DNA of 64,000 nucleotides, taken from assembly GCA_964400785.1 (NCBI GenBank), contig CAYNWB010000002.1:1-64000 (forward strand), given 5' to 3'. Of this stretch, positions 56,438 to 64,000 are shown in pieces. The number at the start of each line of letters is the position of its first letter. Position 1 is the first letter of the stretch. The position numbers and the translations under genes are program-made. Under the pieces are notes generated by a model. The model made no database searches. It was not told where the DNA came from and worked only from the letters and a program-made list of their open reading frames with translations. Origin of the DNA: CAVQGZ01 sp964400785 (GTDB lineage Bacteria > Actinomycetota > Actinomycetes > Jiangellales > Jiangellaceae).

Positions 56438-58821
56438 CGGGCACCTCCTGCGGCGAGCGAGACGGGATCTCCGGCGGCGGCGCCCAGATCGAGGTACACG
56501 CGGCTGCCCGGGGAGTTCTGCGGCAGCCAGACCACCTGGTCGGGCATGTCGGTCAGCATCGCGGGCAGCGTGACCGACCCGCGCTCGGTGCTCACGGTCA
56601 CCGGGTCGCCGTCCTTGACCGCCAGCGACTCGGCCGTGCTGGGCGAGACCCTCGCCACCGGCGCCGGAGCGGTGCCGGCCAGGTTGGGCTCACCGTCCTG
56701 CAGGCGCCCCAGGTCGAGCAGCACTCGCCACGTCGCCAGCACGGTCGTGGTGTGCGCCGCGGCCGGGGCGACGTCGGGAGCGGCGGGCGCCTTCCCGTCC
56801 CACGGCCCGAGCTCGGCCATCTCGTGGGCGAGCGCATCGGGGTCGGCGACGTCGAGCGTCACTCCGAGCTCGGCCGCCAGAGCGTCCAGCACCCAGCCAT
56901 CGGGGCGGTGCGTGGTCGACAGGGCCTGCTCGAAGCGGCGAGGCCGGCCTTCCCAGTCGACGAACGACCCGGCCTTCTCGGCCACGGCAGCCACCGGGAA
57001 CACCACGTCGGCATGGTCGTGGACGTCGCTGGCACGCAGCTCGAGGCTGATCGTGAAGGCGCGCTCGGCGGCCTCGGCGACCAGCGACGGGGTGGGCAGG
57101 TCAGCTGCCTCGATGCCCCCGAGCACGAGGGCGCCCAACGACCCCTCGGCGGCGGCCGCCAGCATGCCGGCCGTGTCGAGACCCGGCTCGGCGGGCAGGC
57201 CGGCCACACCCCAGGCCGCGGCGACGTCGACACGTGCCGCCGCCTCGCCGACCGGACGGCCCCCCGGCAGCAGGAGGGGCAGGGCACCGGCGTCCAGCGC
57301 CCCCCGCTCGCCGGCGCGACGGGGGACCCACGCCAGCGACGCGCCCGTGTCGTCGGCCAGCCGGACGGCCGCCGACAGGGCGCCGGCCGTGCCGGCGAGG
57401 CGCTCCCCCACCATGATGACGGCACCGCTCTCGCGCAGGCCGTCCACGACGTCGGACGGCAGCGCCCCGAGCATCCCGGCCTCGGTACCCGGCACGGCGG
57501 GCAGCACGGTCGCGGACAGCTTCTGGCTGCCTCGGCTGGCGTAGGGCGCGATCGTGACCACGCGGGTGCCACCCGATCGCACGGCCCGGCGCAGCCGGAC
57601 GAAGACGATCGGGGACTCCTCCTCGGGCTCGAACCCGGCCAGCAGCACCGTCGGCGCCGCCGCCAGGTCGGCGTAGGAGACCCCGTCCTCGGGCGTCGTC
57701 CCCACGACGCGGGAGGCCAGGAACGCGGCCTCCTCGTCCGTGTGCTGGCGGAACCTGAAGTCGATGTTGTTCGTGCCCAGGGCGACCCGTGCGAACTTGG
57801 CGTAGGCGTAGGCGTCCTCGGCCGTGACACGCCCGCCGGTGATCACGCCGGCCGGACCGGCGGCACGCAGGCCGTCGGCGGCGACTCGCAACGCCTCGGG
57901 CCAGGACGCGGGTACCAGCGCGCCGGCCTTGCGCACCAGCGGGTGGGTCAGCCGGTCAGGCTGCGTGGCGTACGTGAAGGCGAACCGGCCCTTGTCGCAG
58001 CTCCACTCCTGGTTGACCTCGGCGTCCTCTCCCGCCAGGCGCCTCAGCACGGTGCTGCGGCGGTGGTCGGTGCGCTGGGCACACCCCGAGGCGCAGTGCT
58101 CGCACGCGCTGGGCGTCGAGATCAGGTCGAAGGGCCGGGCCCGGAACCGGTACGTGGCGCTGGTCAGCGCTCCGACCGGGCAGATCTGGATGGTGTTGCC
58201 CGAGAAGTAGCTCTCGAACGGCTGGTCTTCGTAGATGCCCACCTGCTGCAGCGCGCCCCGCTCGAGTAGCTCGATGAAGGGGTCGCCGGCGACCTGGTCG
58301 GAGAACCGGGTGCAGCGCGCGCACAGCACGCAGCGCTCCCGGTCGAGCAGCACCTGCGAGCTGATGGCGATCGGCTTCGGGTACGTACGCTTGGCGCCGT
58401 CGAAGCGGGCCTCCGGCCGGCCGTTGCTCATCGCCTGGTTCTGCAGCGGGCACTCGCCACCCTTGTCGCAGATGGGGCAGTCCAACGGGTGGTTCATCAG
58501 CAGGAACTCCATGATCCCCTGCTGCGCCTTGTCGGCGACCGGGCTCGTCAGCTGCGTCTTGACGTGCATGCCGGGGCTGACCGGGATGGTGCAGGAGGCC
58601 TGCGGCTTCGGCATCCAGCGCAGGGTGCCCTCACGGTCCGGAGTGCCGATCTCGACCAGGCACTGGCGGCAGGCGCCGACCGGGTCGAGCAGCGGGTGGT
58701 CGCAGAACCTGGGGATCGCGATCCCCAGCTGCTCGGCCGCCCGGATGACCAGCGTGCCCTTGGGCACGCTGACCTGGTACCCGTCGATCGTCAGGGTGAC
58801 GAGCTCGTCGACCTCACTCAT
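56434..58821 (-). CDS. nuoG: NADH-quinone oxidoreductase subunit G
   Basis: 795 residues. N-terminal 2Fe-2S domain (CDHPLLDPVGACRQC...C), His/Cys cluster in HPLDCPICDKGGECPLQ, 4Fe-4S site in CVLCARCTRFSDQ, and the molybdopterin-like domain with CEHCASGCAQRTDHRR, possibly a further cluster (N7 type). The ATG at 58821 overlaps the nuoF stop (ATGA). Confidence 0.97.
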   Translation of the reverse strand: MSEVDELVTLTIDGYQVSVPKGTLVIRAAEQLGIAIPRFCDHPLLDPVGACRQCLVEIGTPDREGTLRWMPKPQASCTIPVSPGMHVKTQLTSPVADKAQQGIMEFLLMNHPLDCPICDKGGECPLQNQAMSNGRPEARFDGAKRTYPKPIAISSQVLLDRERCVLCARCTRFSDQVAGDPFIELLERGALQQVGIYEDQPFESYFSGNTIQICPVGALTSATYRFRARPFDLISTPSACEHCASGCAQRTDHRRSTVLRRLAGEDAEVNQEWSCDKGRFAFTYATQPDRLTHPLVRKAGALVPASWPEALRVAADGLRAAGPAGVITGGRVTAEDAYAYAKFARVALGTNNIDFRFRQHTDEEAAFLASRVVGTTPEDGVSYADLAAAPTVLLAGFEPEEESPIVFVRLRRAVRSGGTRVVTIAPYASRGSQKLSATVLPAVPGTEAGMLGALPSDVVDGLRESGAVIMVGERLAGTAGALSAAVRLADDTGASLAWVPRRAGERGALDAGALPLLLPGGRPVGEAAARVDVAAAWGVAGLPAEPGLDTAGMLAAAAEGSLGALVLGGIEAADLPTPSLVAEAAERAFTISLELRASDVHDHADVVFPVAAVAEKAGSFVDWEGRPRRFEQALSTTHRPDGWVLDALAAELGVTLDVADPDALAHEMAELGPWDGKAPAAPDVAPAAAHTTTVLATWRVLLDLGRLQDGEPNLAGTAPAPVARVSPSTAESLAVKDGDPVTVSTERGSVTLPAMLTDMPDQVVWLPQNSPGSRVYLDLGAAAGDPVSLAAGGAR

Positions 58822-60131
58822 ACCGACACTGCCTCCAGGGCCGAACGCTCGTACGGGAACATCTCCCACGCGGGGGTGTGCGTGCCGGCCTCGAACTCGT
58901 CCCGGAAGTGCCGGACGGCGCTCGTCACGCACGCCGAGGTGCCGTCGGCGAGGGCGCAGAACGACCGACCGGCGATGTTGTCGCACAGGTCGAGCAGCGT
59001 GTCGATGTCGTCCGGGGAGCCCTCGCCGGCTTCCAGCCGGCGAAGGATCTGCACCAGCCACCAGTTGCCCTCGCGGCAGGGGGTGCACTTGCCGCACGAC
59101 TCGTGCTTGTAGAACTCGACCCAGCGCAGGGTGGTACGCACGACCGACGTCGTCTCGTCGAAGATCTGCAGCGCCTTCGTGCCCAGCATCGACCCCACCC
59201 CGGCCATGCCCTCGTAGTCCAGCGGGACGTCGAGGTGCTCGGCGGTGAGGATCGGCGTGCTGGAACCCCCCGGGGTCCAGAACTTCAGCTCGTGACCCTC
59301 ACGGACGCCACCGGCCAGGTCGAGCAGCTCGCGCAGCGTGATGCCCAGCGGCGCCTCGTACTGGCCGGGGTTGGCGACGTGGCCCGACAACGAGTAGAGC
59401 GTGAACCCTGGCGACTTGTCCGACCCCATGGAGCGGAACCAGTCGGTGCCGTGGCTCACGATCGCCGGGACGCTGGCGATCGACTCGACGTTGTTGATCA
59501 CCGTCGGGGACGCGTACAGCCCGGCGACCGCCGGGAACGGGGGACGCAGCCGCGGCTGGCCGCGACGCCCCTCCAGGGAGTCCAGCAGCGCGGTCTCCTC
59601 GCCGCAGATGTAGGCACCGGCCCCGGCGTGCACGACCACGTCGAGGTCGTAGCCGCTGCCGAGGATGTCGCGGCCGAGGTAGCCGGCCTCGTAGGCCTGC
59701 GCCACAGCCGCGCGCAGGCGGCGGATCACGTGCAGCACCTCGCCTCGCACGTAGATGAAGGCGCGGTTCGCCCCGATCGCGTACGACGAGATGATCACGC
59801 CCTCCACCAGCGTGTGGGGAGTCGCCATCATCAGCGGGATGTCCTTGCACGTGCCCGGCTCGGACTCGTCGGCGTTCACCACGAGATAGGTGGGGTTCGG
59901 GTTGTCGGCCGGGATGAAGCCCCACTTCATGCCTGTGGGGAACCCCGCGCCTCCCCGTCCGCGCAGCCCCGCCTCACGCACCAGCTCCACGATCTGACGC
60001 GGCTCCTGCGCCAGGGCGGTCCGCAGCGCCTGGTAGCCGCCGACGCGTTCGTACCCCGCCAGGGTGAACGCGTCGGGGTCGTCCCAGTGTGCCGAGAGCA
60101 CGGGAGCGAGCCTGCCGGGCGACGTGCTCAT
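58818..60131 (-). CDS. nuoF: NADH-quinone oxidoreductase subunit F
   Basis: 437 residues. GRGGAGFPTGMKWGF binds FMN/NADH, AGAYICGEETALLDSLEGRRG is conserved, and SCGKCTPCREG plus a later cysteine bind cluster N3. Entry point for NADH electrons. The ATG overlaps the nuoE stop (ATGA). Confidence 0.97.
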   Translation of the reverse strand: MSTSPGRLAPVLSAHWDDPDAFTLAGYERVGGYQALRTALAQEPRQIVELVREAGLRGRGGAGFPTGMKWGFIPADNPNPTYLVVNADESEPGTCKDIPLMMATPHTLVEGVIISSYAIGANRAFIYVRGEVLHVIRRLRAAVAQAYEAGYLGRDILGSGYDLDVVVHAGAGAYICGEETALLDSLEGRRGQPRLRPPFPAVAGLYASPTVINNVESIASVPAIVSHGTDWFRSMGSDKSPGFTLYSLSGHVANPGQYEAPLGITLRELLDLAGGVREGHELKFWTPGGSSTPILTAEHLDVPLDYEGMAGVGSMLGTKALQIFDETTSVVRTTLRWVEFYKHESCGKCTPCREGNWWLVQILRRLEAGEGSPDDIDTLLDLCDNIAGRSFCALADGTSACVTSAVRHFRDEFEAGTHTPAWEMFPYERSALEAVSV

Positions 60132-60781
60132 CGCGATCCCTCCTGGCCTGCGTCGGCCTGGTGCGCCTGGGCGAGCCGCAGGCCACGCAGCGACGGGTCT
60201 CCGGCGGCCGGGCCCTCGTCGGCCAGCTCGTCGGCGAAGCCGGCGATCACCCGCTCGGCCTGCTTGAAGGTGCAGATCCGGGCGCCTCGTGTCGCCTGCA
60301 CCTGCTCACCGGCGGCGAGCGCGTCGACGAGCTCGACGGTCGAGGACGGTGTCTGGTTGTCCATGAACTCCCAGTTGACCATCACCACGGGGGCGTAGTC
60401 GCATGCCGCGTTGCACTCCACGCGCTCGAGGCTGATCTGCCCGTCCTCGGTGACCTCGTCGTGCCCGATGCCCAGATGCTCGCTGACCCGCTGCCAGATG
60501 GCGTCGCCGCCCATCACCGCGCACAGCGTGTTCGTGCAGACCCCGACGTGGTAGGTGCCCATCGGGTGCCGCTTGTACATCGTGTAGAACGTCGCGACCG
60601 CGGTGACCTCGGCGGTCGTGATGCCCAGCTCCTCGGCGCACATCTCGATGCCGGCCGGGGTCACGTACCCCTCGTACGACTGCACCAGGTGCAGCATCGG
60701 CAGCAGCGCCGACCGGGCTTGCGGGTAGCGCGCCATGAGCTCACGCATCTCCAGGCGGGTCTGCTCCGTCAGCTCGCTCAT
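60128..60781 (-). CDS. nuoE: NADH-quinone oxidoreductase subunit E
   Basis: 217 residues. The 2Fe-2S cluster N1a is bound by CTNTLC and CNAAC. The C-terminal 50 residues are an extension beyond E. coli NuoE, with SLRGLRLAQAHQADAG. ATG at 60781 overlaps the nuoD stop. Confidence 0.97.
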   Translation of the reverse strand: MSELTEQTRLEMRELMARYPQARSALLPMLHLVQSYEGYVTPAGIEMCAEELGITTAEVTAVATFYTMYKRHPMGTYHVGVCTNTLCAVMGGDAIWQRVSEHLGIGHDEVTEDGQISLERVECNAACDYAPVVMVNWEFMDNQTPSSTVELVDALAAGEQVQATRGARICTFKQAERVIAGFADELADEGPAAGDPSLRGLRLAQAHQADAGQEGSR

Positions 60782-62139
60782 CGGTCGACACCACCCATCA
60801 CCGGGTCGATACCGGCCACCGCGACGATGATGTCGGCCACCTGGCCTCCCTCTGCCATCGCGGGCACGGCCTGCAGGTTGTTGAACGACGGGTCGCGAAA
60901 GTGCGCCCGCCACGGCCGCGTGCCCCCGTCGGAGACCAGGTGCACACCGAGCTCGCCGCGCGGGGACTCGACCGCCTGGTAGACCTGGCCCGCCGGAACC
61001 CGGAAGCCCTCGGTGACCAGCTTGAAGTGGTGGATGAGTGCCTCCATCGACTCGCCCATGATGTGGCGGATGTGCTCCATCGAGTTGCCCATGCCGTCCG
61101 AACCGATCGACAGCTGCGCCGGCCAGGCGATCTTCTTGTCCTCCACCATCACCGGCCCGGGCTGCTCGAGCCGCTCCAGGCACTGCTCGACGATCCGCAG
61201 CGACTGGTACATCTCGTCCACGCGGATGCGGAATCGCCCGTAGGAGTCCATCGAGTCGCGCGTGGGGACGTCGAAGTCATAGGTCTCGTAGCCGCAGTAC
61301 GGCTCGAACTTGCGCAGGTCGTGAGGCAGACCTGTGGCCCGCAGCACCGGGCCGGTCATGCCCAGCGCCATGCAGCCGGTCAGGTCGAGGTAGCCGACCC
61401 CGACCGTGCGACGCTTGAAGATGGGGTTCTCGTTGCAGAACTTCTCGTACTCAGGCAGATGCTTGTACAGCCAGGCAACGGCCTCACGCACCTTGTCCAG
61501 CGCGTTGTCCGGAAGGTCCTGGGCCACGCCGCCGGGACGGACGTAGGCGTGGTTCATGCGCAGGCCGGTGAGGTCCTCGAACAGGTGCAGCAGCACCTCC
61601 CGCTCACGGAACCCGATCGTCATGACGGTCAGGGCACCGATCTCCATGCCACCGGTGGCGATGGCCACCAGGTGCGAGGAGATGCGGTTGAGCTCCATCA
61701 TCATGACGCGGATGACCGAGGCCCGCTCGGGCACCTGGTCGGTGATGCCAAGCAGCCTCTCCACGCCGAGCACGTACGCGGTCTCGTTGAAGAACGGGGA
61801 GAGGTAGTCCATCCGGGTGCAGAAGGTCACGCCCTGGGTCCAGGTGCGGTACTCCATGTTCTTCTCGATGCCGGTGTGCAGGTAGCCGACACCGGCCCGG
61901 GCCTCGGTGACGGTCTCGCCGTCGAGCTCGAGGATGAGTCGCAGGACGCCGTGGGTGCTCGGGTGCTGGGGGCCCATGTTGACCACGACGCGCTCGTTGC
62001 CGACGATCTCGGCCGTCATGGCGTCCCAGTCCTGGCCCGAGACCGTGTACACCGGCCCCTCGGTGGTCTCGCGCACGCCGGCGGTCACCGTGACGTCGTC
62101 GGGCTGACCGGGCTCACCGGGCTGATACGTGTCGGTCAT
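60778..62139 (-). CDS. nuoD: NADH-quinone oxidoreductase subunit D
   Basis: 453 residues. NMGPQHPSTHGVLRLILELDGE, GYLHTGIEKNMEYRTW and a C-terminal ESPRGELGVHLVSDGG line the quinone site. ATG at 62139 overlaps the nuoC stop by one base. An N-terminal extension of some 40 residues precedes the conserved core. Confidence 0.97.
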   Translation of the reverse strand: MTDTYQPGEPGQPDDVTVTAGVRETTEGPVYTVSGQDWDAMTAEIVGNERVVVNMGPQHPSTHGVLRLILELDGETVTEARAGVGYLHTGIEKNMEYRTWTQGVTFCTRMDYLSPFFNETAYVLGVERLLGITDQVPERASVIRVMMMELNRISSHLVAIATGGMEIGALTVMTIGFREREVLLHLFEDLTGLRMNHAYVRPGGVAQDLPDNALDKVREAVAWLYKHLPEYEKFCNENPIFKRRTVGVGYLDLTGCMALGMTGPVLRATGLPHDLRKFEPYCGYETYDFDVPTRDSMDSYGRFRIRVDEMYQSLRIVEQCLERLEQPGPVMVEDKKIAWPAQLSIGSDGMGNSMEHIRHIMGESMEALIHHFKLVTEGFRVPAGQVYQAVESPRGELGVHLVSDGGTRPWRAHFRDPSFNNLQAVPAMAEGGQVADIIVAVAGIDPVMGGVDR

Positions 62140-62834
62140 CAGCTGTACTTCCTGCGCTCGTCCGGTGGGGGGATGGTGGCGCCCTTGTACTCGACCTCGA
62201 TGCCGCCGAGGGGGTAGTCCTTGCGCTGCGGGTGGCCGTCCCAGTCGTCAGGCATCTCGATGCGGGTGAGCGCCGGGTGACCGTCGAAGACGAGGCCGAA
62301 GAAGTCCCAGGTCTCGCGCTCGTGCCAGTTGTTCGCCGGGTACACCGACACGATCGACGGCAGGTGGGGGTCGGCGTCGGGCACGGCCACCTCGATGCGC
62401 AGCCGTCGCTTGTGCGTGATCGACAGGAACGGGTACACCGCGTGCAGCTCACGGTCTGTCTCGTCCGGGTAGTGCACCCCGCTGACACCCAGGCACATCT
62501 CGAACCGAAGCGCGGGGTCGTCACGCAGGGTGCGCACGACGTCGAGCAGCTTCTCGCGCCGGACGAAGACGGTGAGCTCGTCGCGGTCGACGACGACCTT
62601 CTCGATCGCCTCGTCGGTGTGCGACACGATCGTGTCGACGACGGCGTCGAAGTACGAGCCGTACGGGCGCGGCGTGCCGGCCGGCAGGTTCGCCGGGTTG
62701 GCCACGCGTCGCACCAGTCCCCCGAAACCGCTCGTGTCGCCGGGGCCGTGGGCACCGAACGCACCACGGCTGGTCGGGTGCGGCGGCAGAGGTTGGGGGG
62801 TGGACTCCTCGAGCTGGCCCGTCTCGTCGCTCAT
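62139..62834 (-). CDS. nuoC: NADH-quinone oxidoreductase subunit C
   Basis: 231 residues. The C-terminal part has PSIVSVYPANNWHERETWDFFGLVFDGHPALTRI (in part) and the closing PLGGIEVEYKGATIPPPDERRKYS typical of actinobacterial NuoC. An approximately 45-residue N-terminal tail is extra. ATG at 62834, directly after the nuoB stop. Confidence 0.97.
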   Translation of the reverse strand: MSDETGQLEESTPQPLPPHPTSRGAFGAHGPGDTSGFGGLVRRVANPANLPAGTPRPYGSYFDAVVDTIVSHTDEAIEKVVVDRDELTVFVRREKLLDVVRTLRDDPALRFEMCLGVSGVHYPDETDRELHAVYPFLSITHKRRLRIEVAVPDADPHLPSIVSVYPANNWHERETWDFFGLVFDGHPALTRIEMPDDWDGHPQRKDYPLGGIEVEYKGATIPPPDERRKYS

Positions 62835-63389
<555 letters not shown>

Positions 63390-63401
63390 GCGTGCCTTCC
63401 G

Positions 63402-63764
63402 TCAGTCCCAGTCCAGGCCGCCGCGGCGCCACTCGTAGGCGTAGGCGACGGTGATGAGCACGAGGAACAGGGCCATGGCGTAGAACCCGAACAGCCCGAG
63501 CGCGTCGAAGTGCACCGCCCACGGGTAGAGGAAGACGATCTCGATGTCGAAGATGATGAACATCATGGCCGTCAGGTAGTACTTGATCGGAAAGCGTCCG
63601 CCACCGGCCGCCTGAGGCGTGGGCTCGATGCCGCACTCGTAGGCGTCGAGCTTGGCGCGGTTGTAGCGGGTCGGTCCGGCGAGCTTGCCGGCGACCAGCG
63701 AGAACAGGGCGAAGGCGGCTGCCAAGCCGGCCACGCCCAGCACCGGCACGAACGGGTTCACCAT
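63402..63764 (-). CDS. nuoA: NADH-quinone oxidoreductase subunit A
   Basis: 120 residues, three helices, with YECGIEPTPQA and FIIFDIEIVFLYPWAV. First gene of nuo. The ATG at 63764 is two bases after GGAGG; the next codon, GTG at 63761, has better spacing and could be the true start. Confidence 0.96.
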   Translation of the reverse strand: MVNPFVPVLGVAGLAAAFALFSLVAGKLAGPTRYNRAKLDAYECGIEPTPQAAGGGRFPIKYYLTAMMFIIFDIEIVFLYPWAVHFDALGLFGFYAMALFLVLITVAYAYEWRRGGLDWD

Positions 63765-63777
63765 GTCCTCCAACAGG

Positions 63778-63795
63778 TCGTGAAGGCCTTCACAA
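63778..63795 (-). promoter_or_regulatory. Rex (redox-sensing repressor) operator upstream of nuoA
   Basis: On the plus strand TCGTGAAGGCCTTCACAA matches TTGTGAAnnnnTTCACAA, the Rex box, at all but one fixed base; the 14-base core GTGAAGGCCTTCAC is a perfect palindrome. It sits 14 bases upstream of the nuoA ATG and downstream of the likely start of transcription, so Rex bound at low NADH would block nuo. Streptomyces nuo is a known Rex target. Confidence 0.82.
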
Positions 63796-63809
63796 ACCTT
63801 TCCGAGCGC

Positions 63810-63815
63810 ATCCTA
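63810..63815 (-). promoter_or_regulatory. -10 element (TAGGAT) of the nuo operon
   Basis: TAGGAT on the minus strand includes the menG stop codon TAG. Transcription would begin near 63803, a few bases before the Rex box. The -35 is not clear. Confidence 0.45.
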
Positions 63816-64000
63816 GGTCGCCGAGGGTGCCGTGTTCGAACGGGTGGCGCGATGAAGGGCGACGATTCCCCCGGACAGGTTGCGCCAGGCCACGTCCTGC
63901 CAGCCGCAGCCACCGATCGTGGCGGCCAGCGTCGGCTGGTCCGGCCAGTCCTGGATCGACTCGGCCAGGTAGACGTAGGCGTCCGGGGCGCTGGACACCG
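63813..64000 (-). CDS. menG: Demethylmenaquinone methyltransferase, C-terminal part (runs off window)
   Basis: The last 62 or so codons: YVYLAESIQDWPDQPTLAATI and WQDVAWRNLSGGIVALHRA match the C-terminus of MenG/UbiE, which adds the last methyl group of menaquinone with S-adenosylmethionine. The gene continues beyond base 64000. It ends 48 bases before nuoA, linking quinone synthesis with complex I. Confidence 0.88.
   Translation of the reverse strand, partial: VSSAPDAYVYLAESIQDWPDQPTLAATIGGCGWQDVAWRNLSGGIVALHRATRSNTAPSAT

Overview
The window is high-GC DNA with dense gene packing, many GTG starts, 4-base stop/start overlaps (GTGA, ATGA) and frequent leaderless promoters. Gene content is that of an actinomycete: DUF3152, DUF2017, DUF3039, DUF3048, the CysO/CysM/Mec cysteine route, KorAB, HadAB-like dehydratases, a Tad locus and a 14-gene nuo operon ending in a polyprenyl diphosphate synthase. 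Order blocks shared with Mycobacterium (clpS-DUF2017-mec-cysO-cysM-murI-Rv1339-rph-rdgB; prfB-ftsE-ftsX-smpB-ssrA; tRNA-Thr-tRNA-Met-rpmG-hadAB) support this. A non-mycolate actinomycete, for example of the Propionibacteriales, is plausible but not shown. Ten Ns at 676-685, flanked by two versions of the same segment, mark a scaffold or draft assembly.

Layout: 1-8.2 kb, a DUF3152 membrane zincin broken by the gap, a stand-alone LigD-type polymerase domain, a FUSC membrane protein, a P450-GroES-DUF427-DUF3618 group and a Co/Ni ECF transporter (CbiM with fused PDGLE segment, CbiQ, CbiO). 8.2-17.3 kb, a peroxiredoxin, tRNA-Leu, a long palindrome, then rdgB, rph, the Rv1339-like phosphodiesterase, murI, cysM, cysO and mec. 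A proton-pumping rhodopsin gene sits on the opposite strand inside this conserved block, before DUF2017, clpS and the divergent NAD-salvage pair pncB-pncA. 17.3-26.7 kb, a long class V aminotransferase-like enzyme, thioredoxin-type proteins under a CsoR/CstR-like operator, YqgE, and an FbpABC iron transporter behind an IdeR/DtxR box. 26.7-34.8 kb, tmRNA and SmpB, a DUF3048 lipoprotein, a hydrolase-membrane fusion, an M23 peptidase with FtsEX, and prfB.

34.8-42.7 kb, a bicarbonate transporter with its PII-like partner (SbtA-SbtB), a compact Tad pilus locus, murB, two MaoC-type dehydratase subunits and rpmG. 42.7-47.7 kb, tRNA-Met, tRNA-Thr and tRNA-Tyr, yajQ, the 2-oxoacid:ferredoxin oxidoreductase korAB, a GNAT enzyme and rarD. 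47.7-63.8 kb, polyprenyl diphosphate synthase and nuoA-N, all on the minus strand, with a near-perfect Rex (NADH/NAD+) operator just upstream of nuoA; then the 3' end of menG.

Taken together the window covers energy conservation: complex I and its menaquinone partner, redox control by a probable Rex site, and a second light-driven proton pump. The rhodopsin has the DTE proton-pump residues, a green-tuning leucine and the glycine that opens a carotenoid-antenna window. Its presence with SbtAB suggests, as inference, light-assisted bicarbonate uptake for anaplerotic carbon fixation. No retinal or carotenoid genes are in this window.
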